Source: Pseudomonadota bacterium (GTDB lineage: Bacteria > Pseudomonadota > Gammaproteobacteria > Burkholderiales > Thiobacteraceae). Taken from it: a stretch of DNA of 64,000 nucleotides. Numbering within the stretch: position 1 is the stretch's first letter; each line of letters starts with the position of its first letter. The stretch covers positions 62,001 to 126,000 of the forward strand of contig JAKANO010000005.1 in NCBI GenBank assembly GCA_021812385.1, given 5' to 3'. Of the stretch, positions 8,543 to 16,205 are shown one piece after another. A model generated the notes under the pieces. It was not told where the DNA came from. It did no database searches and saw nothing but the letters and a program-made list of their open reading frames with translations. A program made the position numbers and the translations under genes.

Positions 8543-9649
8543 ATGAAAAAATTGCTGCTCTCTACGGCCTTGCTCGCGGCCGGATGCGTTAGCCTTATGT
8601 CGGCATCGGCACACGACCGTGACGACAATGATTTCGATGGTGCCAAGCCCATTACCATCGCGGTGTTCGGCGACTGGCCCTACAACCAAAACCTGCTCGA
8701 CAACGCACCGCTGTTGATCAATTCAATCAATGCGGATTCCACGGTCAGCCGCGTGCTGCATGTGGGCGACATTCACGCCGGCAGCGCGGCTTGCACCAGC
8801 GCCGATATTCTGCCGCCGATCGCATCCTCCAACCCGGGTTGGAACCAGAAAGTCTATTACCAGTTCCAGCAATTCAATGCCCCCGTGGTCTACACGCCCG
8901 GCGACAACGAGTGGGTGGACTGCCACAAGTCCAAAGAAAAGAGCAGCGGCGATCCGCTCAAGGAATTGGCGAGCGTGCGCAGTTTATTTTTCGCCAAACC
9001 AGGACAGACGCTCGGCATGCACGAAAAGCCGGTCATGAGCCAGGCGCAGCATTTCGATGCAGCCTTCCCCGCCGACGCCAAGTTCGTCGAGAACGTGATG
9101 TGGGAAGATTCCAAGGTTGTCTTCGTGACGCTGAATGTACCGGGTTCGAACAACGACACCTCGCCCTGGTCGGGTGTATTTTCTAATCCCGCAGCACAGG
9201 ATCAGGAAGTCGCCGAGCGCACTGCTGCGGATTTCCGCTGGTTGGAAAGCGCATTCGCTAGAGCGGAAAAGCATCATGCGCGCGCCGTGGTGATCGGCAT
9301 CCAAGCCGATATGTGGGATCCGGAAGCCCTTGCCAGCAACGAACTTTATAACTACACCCCCTTGGTGCAAAAGTTGGCCGACCTGGCGCAAGCATTCGGC
9401 CGCCCGGTATTGCTGCTCAACGGTGACTCGCACGTCTATGGTTCGGACCAGCCGCTCGCCGACCCGGCCAGCGCAACGGGCGTTATCCATCACACGCAAG
9501 CCGTGCCGAACCTGACACGCATCACCGTGCAAGGCTCCACCAACGCGCCGGCGGAATGGCTGCGCCTGACCATCGACCCGCGCAAACCCCAAGTATTCAG
9601 CTGGGTAAACGTGCCGTACTGCAAGGATCCCTTGGCCAGCTGCCAGTAA
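8543..9649 (+). CDS. Secreted calcineurin-like metallophosphoesterase
   Basis: The 368-residue protein starts with a signal peptide (KKLLLSTALLAAGCVSLMS, probable cleavage after SASA; LAAGC could alternatively be read as a weak lipobox). Metal-binding blocks of calcineurin-like phosphoesterases follow: FGDWP, HVGDIHAG, YTPGDNEW and NGDSHVYG. Some metal-ligand histidines of the classical GNHE block are replaced (GDNEW), as seen in divergent subfamilies. The likely role is hydrolysis of a phosphoester in the periplasm or outside the cell; the substrate is unknown. A strong terminator follows. A possible Pho box lies upstream. Confidence 0.82.
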   Translation: MKKLLLSTALLAAGCVSLMSASAHDRDDNDFDGAKPITIAVFGDWPYNQNLLDNAPLLINSINADSTVSRVLHVGDIHAGSAACTSADILPPIASSNPGWNQKVYYQFQQFNAPVVYTPGDNEWVDCHKSKEKSSGDPLKELASVRSLFFAKPGQTLGMHEKPVMSQAQHFDAAFPADAKFVENVMWEDSKVVFVTLNVPGSNNDTSPWSGVFSNPAAQDQEVAERTAADFRWLESAFARAEKHHARAVVIGIQADMWDPEALASNELYNYTPLVQKLADLAQAFGRPVLLLNGDSHVYGSDQPLADPASATGVIHHTQAVPNLTRITVQGSTNAPAEWLRLTIDPRKPQVFSWVNVPYCKDPLASCQ

Positions 9650-9665
9650 AGCATTTCAGGGATAT

Positions 9666-9702
9666 GGGGCGGATCTTGGCGTTTCGGGATCCGCCCCTTT
9701 TT
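9666..9702 (+). terminator. Rho-independent terminator after the phosphoesterase gene
   Basis: A perfect 10-base-pair stem (GGGGCGGATC at 9666-9675 and its complement at 9688-9697) is followed by TTTTT. It lies 17 bases after the stop codon. Confidence 0.9.
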
Positions 9703-9724
9703 GTTTAGCGGATTGAAGCGGCGT

Positions 9725-11362
9725 TCAAATGCTCGCCAGATTGTTACGCTGCTTATTCTTCGCTTTACTGGCGTACATCGCCTGATCGGCGGCTTTCAGC
9801 AGTTCGTTGAACGAGGGGCGCGACAGTTTCGATTCGGATTCGGCGATGCCCACACTCATGTGGATGGCGATTGTTTTGCCTTCCATGGTGAGCGGCTGCG
9901 CGAGTACCGCGCGGCGTATCGCTTGCGCGCGCTCGCTGGCGATGCCGGGCGTGCAGCGGTGCATCACGACTAAAAACTCATCGCCGCCATAGCGCACGAC
10001 GAAGTCGCCCTCCCGGGTTTCTTGTTCGAGAATCGCCGCCACGTGCATCAGCACTTCATCGCCGGCAGCGTGGCCGAGCGTGTCGTTTACCTCCTTGAAG
10101 TTGTCCAAGTCGAATAGCAACACTTGCACCGGCAGATAGCTATCGGCCTGCGCTTGTTCCAGGTCGGAGATGCGTTGCCACAGCGCGCGCCGGTTGCTGA
10201 GCTTGGTCAGGTCATCGACCATCGCTTGTTGCGCCAGTTGGCTATTCGCCTCTTGCAGGCCACGCGTGGCACGCTCGACTAATTGCGCGAGTTCGTCGTT
10301 CATGCGGTCGCGCAGCCCGATGGCGTTGCGCACTTCTTTCGCCATTTGCTTACTGCGCCGCTGCAGGGTATCGAATTCGCGCGGCGCGATTTTGGCCATT
10401 TCTTCAAACTCGTCCTGATAGCCGTTGCTGGGTAGCCGCTGCACAGCCTTCGCCAGCGCGCAAATCGGGCGTGCAATCCAGCAGGAAATAATCCCCGCCA
10501 GGATGAGCGCTATCACGATGCCGCCAGCAGCAACCCAGGCGGCAGTGCGCAGCAGCGCATCGGCGCGGGCCTGAAACTCCGCGAGCGGCTGCGGGGTGAG
10601 GACGACCCAACTGAATTCCGGAACTGCGGCGTAACCGGCGACCATGTCTTTTTGCTCGAAGGGCGAGTAGAAACTCGCCACGCCGGACTTGCCCTGCATG
10701 CCGGACTGAATGATGGGCCAGTCGGCGATGTTGTGGATTTCCTTGATCCAATTGCTGTTGGGATGGAGCACCACATTGCCGCGTTGATCCGTGATGACCG
10801 CGTGGCCTTGCTTGCCGAATTTGACCCGACGACCGAGGGCGATAAGCGGCTTCAGATCCAATAAGCCGACCAGCAATTTGTCGCCCGCCGGCTCGGCAAA
10901 CAAAACCGTGGGCGCGCCCGTATATGGATCGCGAATCACTTCGGACTGGCCGCCTTTGGCTTGGCCGAAAAACGGCGCCGCCAAGCTGGCCAACTGCGCA
11001 TCGGCACGGGCCGTTTGCGTGCTTGCGGCGGGGGTTAAGCTGCGGCTGACGCCATTCTTTGTGAGCACCAGGATGGTATGAAAATAACTTTGCCGCTTGG
11101 CGGCACTGGCCATTGCTTTTTTATTCTCGGGCGGCTCGATAAAATCACCCAAGCTCGCCAGCGCTTGGCCTGCGTCGAACAAATAGGTATGAATCGGTGC
11201 AGCGAGATGCTGCGAAAGAATTTGATTTTTCTCGCGTGCTTCGTCCAGGGCATTGGCCTGAATGCCGAAGCGCATCCATATGGCAAGCGCAGCCACTGGC
11301 AGTACGCAAATGAGGGTAAAGGTTACGACGAGGATTTGGCGTAACGAAAAGCGATTGCGCAT
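9725..11362 (-). CDS. Membrane diguanylate cyclase (Cache sensor, HAMP-like, GGDEF)
   Basis: The 545-residue enzyme makes cyclic di-GMP from two GTP. An N-terminal helix (ILVVTFTLICVLPVAALAIW) and a second helix near residues 275-300 bracket a periplasmic Cache-type sensor. A HAMP-like linker and short coiled coil follow, then the GGDEF domain beginning DDLTKLSNRRAL. The active site is RYGGDEF near residues 457-463, and the upstream REGD matches the RxxD product-inhibition site, so the enzyme should be active and feedback controlled. Metal and substrate residues FDLDNFKEVND are present. A sigma-54 promoter at 11482-11497 and a structured leader precede it, suggesting flagellar-cascade control. 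Confidence 0.92.
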   Translation of the reverse strand: MRNRFSLRQILVVTFTLICVLPVAALAIWMRFGIQANALDEAREKNQILSQHLAAPIHTYLFDAGQALASLGDFIEPPENKKAMASAAKRQSYFHTILVLTKNGVSRSLTPAASTQTARADAQLASLAAPFFGQAKGGQSEVIRDPYTGAPTVLFAEPAGDKLLVGLLDLKPLIALGRRVKFGKQGHAVITDQRGNVVLHPNSNWIKEIHNIADWPIIQSGMQGKSGVASFYSPFEQKDMVAGYAAVPEFSWVVLTPQPLAEFQARADALLRTAAWVAAGGIVIALILAGIISCWIARPICALAKAVQRLPSNGYQDEFEEMAKIAPREFDTLQRRSKQMAKEVRNAIGLRDRMNDELAQLVERATRGLQEANSQLAQQAMVDDLTKLSNRRALWQRISDLEQAQADSYLPVQVLLFDLDNFKEVNDTLGHAAGDEVLMHVAAILEQETREGDFVVRYGGDEFLVVMHRCTPGIASERAQAIRRAVLAQPLTMEGKTIAIHMSVGIAESESKLSRPSFNELLKAADQAMYASKAKNKQRNNLASI

Positions 11363-11470
11363 GTTCTCTCCCTGTGCCGCAACATTGGCGGCGTAGCAAC
11401 CTGCGCATGGTCAGCATCGGCATGTCACGCAGGTTTAGGAGGGGATCGTTCAGTAGTCCCCTTTTCTCCA
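11363..11470 (-). other. Structured 5' leader of the diguanylate cyclase gene
   Basis: Read on the minus strand, the roughly 105 bases between the sigma-54 promoter and the start codon contain nested inverted repeats. AACCTGCG pairs with CGCAGGTT around a 22-base interior, a GGGGA-type hairpin precedes it, and CCGCCAATGTTGCGG lies near the start. No open frame is seen. The known cyclic di-GMP riboswitch core was looked for and is not complete. Confidence 0.35.
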
Positions 11471-11481
11471 ATAATTCCTAG

Positions 11482-11497
11482 AGCAAGAAAGAGGCCA
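11482..11497 (-). promoter_or_regulatory. Sigma-54 promoter upstream of the diguanylate cyclase
   Basis: Read on the minus strand the site is TGGCCTCTTTCTTGCT. The -24 GG and -12 GC are exactly ten bases apart, with TGGC and TTGCT matching the consensus TGGCACGN4TTGCW. It lies about 120 bases upstream of the start codon at 11362. Confidence 0.55.
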
Positions 11498-11701
11498 GCT
11501 TTCGCTGGACAGCGCAACGGACTAATTACCCTATATTGATTTTATTGACTAATTTTTGCATGCGAGGAAAAGCGTGCGCTACCGATCTTGGATAACACCG
11601 CGCTGCGTGATGCAGGTTGTCGGGAAGCAAGGCAAAGCGTCGCGCGCTTCAACAGTCTATTGTTACTAGCAGGAATGGGCGTTACTGCTTGCAGCTGGAT
11701 T

Positions 11702-12817
11702 TCAGCGTTTCTGGCGGCGCTGAAAATCTTCCATGAAGCCCGCCAGCTGTTCAACTGCGGGCAGCGCCAGCCCGTTGTAGATGGAAGCGCGAATGCCGCC
11801 GGTGGCGCGATGGCCTGCGAGGCCGGAGAATCCTGCAGCCAACGACTCTGCAAGGAAACGCTGCTCCATTTCCGGCGTGGCCAGATTGAACGTGACATTC
11901 ATCAGGGAGCGGTCGCGCGGTTCTGCCCGCGCGCGATAAAAACCTTCGCTGCGATCCAGCAGGCTGTACAACAGCGCGGCTTTGCTGCGGTTGATCTGGT
12001 CCATGCGCGCCAGGCCGCCGATTTCTTGCATCAGCCAGCGCGTCACCAACAGCACGACGTAGATGGCAAAAACCGGCGGCGTATTGGCGTTGGAATGCGC
12101 TTTGATGTGGGTACGGTAATCCAAGAATTCGGGAAGGTCGGTGGACGCATCTCTGAGCAATTCATCGCGGAGCAATTCATCGCGAATCAGCACCACCGTC
12201 ACGCCGGCTGGGCCGATATTTTTCTGGGCATGCGCATAGATCAACGAGAAGCGCTGCGCTTCGCACGGCTTGGATAAAAAATCCGAGGACATGTCGCACA
12301 CGCGCGGCACGTCGTCGCGGCCCAACACCCGATGAAATTGCAGCCCTTCGACGGTTTCATTGGAAACGTAGTGGATGTAGGGCGCCTCCGCGGAGAAGGC
12401 CAGCTCTGCGTCGCCGGGCAGCTGCCGGAAACCGCTGGCCGCACCGCTCCACACGACGCGCATCGGGCCTTCGCGCTGGGCTGCCGGCAGCGCCTTGCCG
12501 CTCCAATAGCCGGTATGCACATATTCCGCCGGAGCGGTTTTCCCCTGCAGCAAGGTCATCGGCACCATGGAAAATTGTTGCGTGGCGCCGCCTTGCAAAA
12601 ACAGGACGTGATAATTCTCAGGCAGCCCCAACAATTGGCGGATATTGTTTTCCAGCTCGGTGATGACTGCGGCAAACCAACTGGAGCGATGACTGATGCC
12701 CAGAATCGACAAACCGACTTCGGGCACTTCCACAATGGCTTGCTGCACCTGGAGCAATACGCTCTCTGGCAAGGCGCCCGGTCCACCGGAAAAATTTAAG
12801 CGGTTGCGTGGATTCAT
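11702..12817 (-). CDS. serC: SerC-family phosphoserine aminotransferase
   Basis: The 371-residue PLP enzyme exchanges amino groups between glutamate and 3-phosphohydroxypyruvate in serine synthesis, or acts on a similar phosphorylated keto acid. It starts NFSGGPGALPESVL. Phosphate-contact residues are present in ISHRSSW and GHRATGGIRASIYN, and the PLP Lys is in AHAQKNIGPAG. Two things are unusual: HRSSW instead of the common HRGKEF, and a tandem ELLRD repeat near the middle from a 15-base duplication. The start overlaps the last bases of the upstream ATP-grasp gene (ATGA), so the two are translationally coupled. It may be the cell's only SerC or a specialised paralogue. Confidence 0.85.
   Translation of the reverse strand: MNPRNRLNFSGGPGALPESVLLQVQQAIVEVPEVGLSILGISHRSSWFAAVITELENNIRQLLGLPENYHVLFLQGGATQQFSMVPMTLLQGKTAPAEYVHTGYWSGKALPAAQREGPMRVVWSGAASGFRQLPGDAELAFSAEAPYIHYVSNETVEGLQFHRVLGRDDVPRVCDMSSDFLSKPCEAQRFSLIYAHAQKNIGPAGVTVVLIRDELLRDELLRDASTDLPEFLDYRTHIKAHSNANTPPVFAIYVVLLVTRWLMQEIGGLARMDQINRSKAALLYSLLDRSEGFYRARAEPRDRSLMNVTFNLATPEMEQRFLAESLAAGFSGLAGHRATGGIRASIYNGLALPAVEQLAGFMEDFQRRQKR
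12155..12184 (-). repeat. Exact 15-base tandem duplication inside serC
   Basis: The plus-strand unit GAGCAATTCATCGCG occurs twice in a row (12155-12169 and 12170-12184). It keeps the reading frame and encodes ELLRDELLRD after VLIRD. It looks like a recent slippage or duplication event on the enzyme surface. Confidence 0.9.
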
Positions 12818-14067
12818 CGGTCAGCGCTGCTTTGCGCCGGGTGGCTGGCGATCCGCCGCAACAGAAAATCCCGGAATGCAGTTTGGAGTTTCTGGATAGG
12901 CTGTTTCTTGTACGGAAACTGCTCTTCCGGGTCCATCGCATGCACCACCATGGCGGGATCGATCTCGAAAATAAACAGCTGACCGTCCGGCGTTTCCGCG
13001 CAATCGATGCACAGATAATCCAGCCCGGTACGGCTATAAATGGCTTCCAAGGCTACACGGTGGCGTTGCGCAAATGCGTCGAAGTGCTGCATGAAATGCG
13101 CCTCTTCGGCTCTTTTTTGCGCATCGTCATACATCCCGGCATTCAAGTAGTGCACCATCCAGTGCGAAGAAACCGCCATGTGGCAGGCGAAGGCCGCGCC
13201 ATCCAGCAGCGCGATCCTGAATTTTCTAAACAAGCCGTCCGGGCCGCTGTAATCGATAAAGCGCGAGAGATAGAGTTCTGCGGCATCGACTTGCAAAAGA
13301 TAATTTCCAATTTCCGCCGGGCTATCGATGCGCTCCAGACCGATGCCGGCATGCGAGCCGACGGGCCGCAAAATGATCGGAAAATCACAGCCCGCGCACA
13401 GAGCCGGCAGGCTGTGTGCGCCCGTCGCGATATCCTGCAAAGCGGAACGCGCGACGCGCAGGGTGGGCGGGATGAGCAAGCCCGGCACATCTTGCAGGTG
13501 CAGGCTGGCAGTGGTGCGCCCGGTTGCCGGAATATGTTGCGGCAAGTTGATGATCGGTTTTGGCCAATGCGCCAAGGCCTGCTCCAGCGCCGCCAGCACT
13601 GCATGGGTCGCGTCGGATTCGCCGACCGCCACCACCAGTGCGTCGTGTTCCGGCATCGGCACCGGCAGCGGGGCAGCGGCGGATGCGTAATAAAAATCCA
13701 TGTCGATATCGCTGTTTTCCAGCAAACAATCGAGCGGGGTATTGGCCGACAAATCCCCCGGCGCCACGATCATCAATAAGCGCAATGTCGCTGGCTGCAC
13801 AGCGGCCGCGAGGTGGTAGAGGCGCTGCAAGGCCAAGGCTTGATCCTGCATCGCCAAGCCGAGGTCGCGCTGCCCAATGCATTGCATGAGCACCGAAAGA
13901 TTCATCCACAGATTTGCATTTTCAGCATCGGCTTCGACGTTCGCCAGCATTTCCTGGCTGATCGGCTTCAAATCAATACCGGCAATACTCACGCGCAGAA
14001 AAGGCGCCAGGCCCAGAAAGGGAATCGCTGTTTGCTGCGCATCGGTGGCGGGTTCGGCGGTATTCAA
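12814..14067 (-). CDS. ATP-grasp ligase-like protein with N-terminal TPR-like region
   Basis: The 417-residue protein has a helical TPR-like segment near residues 45-90 and a middle pre-ATP-grasp region. A C-terminal ATP-grasp fold runs from about 220: FPIILRPVGSHAGIGL (phosphate loop), LYLSRFIDYSGPDG (hinge), FRKFRIALLDG, and LCIDCAETPDGQLFIFEIDP with the metal-binding acidic residues. It resembles RimK/glutathione-synthetase-like ligases, which join a carboxylate to an amine using ATP. The substrate is unknown. The last four bases overlap the start of serC, so the two proteins are probably made together. I infer a two-step pathway using a phosphoserine-like product, but no precedent is claimed. 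Confidence 0.72.
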   Translation of the reverse strand: MNTAEPATDAQQTAIPFLGLAPFLRVSIAGIDLKPISQEMLANVEADAENANLWMNLSVLMQCIGQRDLGLAMQDQALALQRLYHLAAAVQPATLRLLMIVAPGDLSANTPLDCLLENSDIDMDFYYASAAAPLPVPMPEHDALVVAVGESDATHAVLAALEQALAHWPKPIINLPQHIPATGRTTASLHLQDVPGLLIPPTLRVARSALQDIATGAHSLPALCAGCDFPIILRPVGSHAGIGLERIDSPAEIGNYLLQVDAAELYLSRFIDYSGPDGLFRKFRIALLDGAAFACHMAVSSHWMVHYLNAGMYDDAQKRAEEAHFMQHFDAFAQRHRVALEAIYSRTGLDYLCIDCAETPDGQLFIFEIDPAMVVHAMDPEEQFPYKKQPIQKLQTAFRDFLLRRIASHPAQSSADR

Positions 14068-14202
14068 TTCAGATGGTGGGTCAGATGGCGGGATGTTTTT
14101 TCGCCCGCGCGGAAGCTGGCTATGTGCACCCTATTTTTCATTTTATAAGTATCGCATGAATGCATTGGAATGCCAGCAGCAAATCCGTATCGCGCGGCAT
14201 GT

Positions 14203-15471
14203 TCAGGCCGTCACCAGCATCGCAATCACAGTCCCCGCCATCAGCACCGTAGCCAGCCAACCGAGCCAGCGCAAGCGCTTGCCGATCACATGCTGGCCCA
14301 TGGCATCGGAGCGCGTGGCGAGCAGCATCATGACGCCCATGATGGGAACGGCGATCACGCCATTGATCACCGCCGCCCAGAACAATTCCTTCACCGGGTC
14401 GGTGTGCGTGAAACACAGAATCACTCCGCCCAGCGTGGCCGCCGCCACCACGCCGTAAAAGCCGCGCCCCTCGCCCCGATCCAGGCGCAGGCTTAAGCTG
14501 CCATGCCAGCCCGCCGCCTCGGCCACCGCATAGGCGGCGGAACCGGCGAGCACCGGCACCGCGAGCAAACCGGTGCCGATGATGCCCAGACTGAACAGCA
14601 GAAAGGTCAAGTTTCCCGCCAGCGGCCGCAAGGCTTCCGCCGCTTGCGCCGAGGTCTGCACATCGTGGATGCCGGCGGCGTGCAGGGTCGCGGCCGTGCT
14701 CAGGATGATGAAGAAGGCGATCAAGTTGGAGAAGGTCATGCCGATGACGGTATCCCACTTGATGCGGCGCAAATGCCGTCGCACCTCGCCCTCTGTATGG
14801 GAGTGGCCCGGCCCGCCGCTCGAGTCTTCCACCTCTTGCGAGGCCTGCCAAAAGAACAAATAGGGACTGATGGTAGTGCCGAACACGGCCACCACCATCA
14901 GCAGCACATCGTGGTTGCCCGGCAATTGCGGGTGCACCACTTCCCGCGCCACCTGCCACCAATGGATGTTCAGCGTGAAGATCACCGCCACATACGAGAG
15001 CAGCGCCAGCGTCAGCCACTTCAGCCAGCGCACATAGGATTGGTACGGCAGGAATACTTGCAGCACCAGGCAGAACAAGCCAAACGTCACCGCGTAAACA
15101 TGCGCCGAGCCCCCCAGCACGAGCCATAAGGCCTCGGCCATGGCGGCGATGTCCGCGGAGATGTTGAGAGTATTGGCCACGAGCAGCATCCCCACCACGC
15201 CCAGCAGCACCGGCCGTGGAAAGCGCGCTTTGATATTCGCGGCGAGACCTTGCCCCGTGACGTAGCCGATGCGCGCGCTGATGATCTGGATCGCGGTCAT
15301 CAGCGGCAGCGTGAAGATCATCGTCCACAACATCGAAAAGCCGAACTGCGCGCCCGCTTGCGAATAGGTGGCGATGCCGCTGGGATCGTCGTCGGCGGCG
15401 CCGGTGATCAGGCCTGCCCCGAGTTTCTGTGCGCCGAACTGACGCCCGAGCTTGCGAATATGTTTGTTCAT
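14203..15471 (-). CDS. Nramp-related divalent metal transporter
   Basis: The 422-residue inner-membrane protein has about eleven hydrophobic segments. The first metal-site helix reads GAADDDPSGIATYSQAGA, where classical Nramp proteins have DPGN. The helix-6 site reads TTISPYLFFWQ where classical ones have the MPHN-type Met-containing motif. The fold and the DP turn place it in the Nramp superfamily. The altered site suggests a different ion choice; related NRMT proteins carry magnesium. A His/Glu/Gly-rich loop follows (SSGGPGHSHTEGEVRRH). It lies 18 bases downstream of the DedA gene on the same strand, so the two probably share a transcript. Confidence 0.82.
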   Translation of the reverse strand: MNKHIRKLGRQFGAQKLGAGLITGAADDDPSGIATYSQAGAQFGFSMLWTMIFTLPLMTAIQIISARIGYVTGQGLAANIKARFPRPVLLGVVGMLLVANTLNISADIAAMAEALWLVLGGSAHVYAVTFGLFCLVLQVFLPYQSYVRWLKWLTLALLSYVAVIFTLNIHWWQVAREVVHPQLPGNHDVLLMVVAVFGTTISPYLFFWQASQEVEDSSGGPGHSHTEGEVRRHLRRIKWDTVIGMTFSNLIAFFIILSTAATLHAAGIHDVQTSAQAAEALRPLAGNLTFLLFSLGIIGTGLLAVPVLAGSAAYAVAEAAGWHGSLSLRLDRGEGRGFYGVVAAATLGGVILCFTHTDPVKELFWAAVINGVIAVPIMGVMMLLATRSDAMGQHVIGKRLRWLGWLATVLMAGTVIAMLVTA

Positions 15472-15489
15472 TTTCGATACCCGTAAGGC

Positions 15490-16041
15490 TTAGCCTTCAC
15501 GTTGTTTACGGATCAACCAAATAACCCCGCCAGTCGCGAGCAAGCCCAGCAGCAGCCACCCTTCTATACGCTCTACCTTGTCGAACAAGGCCTCGGCAGC
15601 CTGGCCAAATAACCAACCGACAGCTGCGATCAGCATCGCCCACAGCATAGCGCCAAACCCGTTCAGCAGCGCAAAGCGCACGCCGGAAATCGGCGACATG
15701 CCGATGAGAATCGGTCCGGCAATGCGCAAGCCGTAGGCAAAGCGCACGCCGATGATCACGGACGCATGATAGCGCTCGATGAGGCGATGCACGCGCTCGG
15801 ATTGGCGCGCCACCGCAGGCCAGCGCTTGAGGGCGGCGGGTCCGCGCAGACGCCCGAGCCAGAAGAAAAACTGATCGCCGATGAATCCGCACAGCGCGGC
15901 GATACCGATCACCGCGAACAGATTGAGGTAACCGCGGTGCGCGGCGAAACCGGCCGCGATCAGAATGGTTTCGCCCTCCAACACCGTACCCACGGCAAGC
16001 GCCGGATAACCGTAAGACTGAATTAGGCCGGCGACATCCAT
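15490..16041 (-). CDS. DedA-family membrane protein
   Basis: The 183-residue protein has the DedA (SNARE-associated/VTT) pattern: an early re-entrant segment with VLEGETILIAAGFAAHRG, a Gly-rich helix GFIGDQFFFWLGR, and the conserved Arg in GVRFAYGLRIAGP. Four or five hydrophobic segments cover most of it. DedA proteins are thought to move lipids such as undecaprenyl phosphate or phosphatidylethanolamine across the inner membrane and support proton-motive force. It is just upstream of the Nramp-related gene, on the same strand. Confidence 0.88.
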   Translation of the reverse strand: MDVAGLIQSYGYPALAVGTVLEGETILIAAGFAAHRGYLNLFAVIGIAALCGFIGDQFFFWLGRLRGPAALKRWPAVARQSERVHRLIERYHASVIIGVRFAYGLRIAGPILIGMSPISGVRFALLNGFGAMLWAMLIAAVGWLFGQAAEALFDKVERIEGWLLLGLLATGGVIWLIRKQREG

Positions 16042-16205
16042 GGTTTTCTCAAGCCCAATCTATCTGTGTGTGGGAGCAGCCATCCCGTGAATTTTCGCAT
16101 GCTATCTTGCCGTGCCTGCTTAGTCCACGTAACGCCTTATACGTTCCCAAGGCAAGGTATCCGGTGTAGGGAGCGCTGGGGCCGGCCTTGGTGTTGGCCG
16201 GTGCG

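Noticed and set aside
11363..11470. Cyclic di-GMP riboswitch (GEMM) upstream of the diguanylate cyclase
   Set aside because: A CCTAAACC string and a nearby GAAA-capped hairpin resemble parts of the motif, but the conserved GGACGCAAAGCC and GGTAGGTAGC blocks are missing.
14138..15328. 396-codon minus-strand frame over the Nramp-related gene
   Set aside because: It overlaps the transporter in another frame and reads as Arg/Ala/Gly-rich noise.
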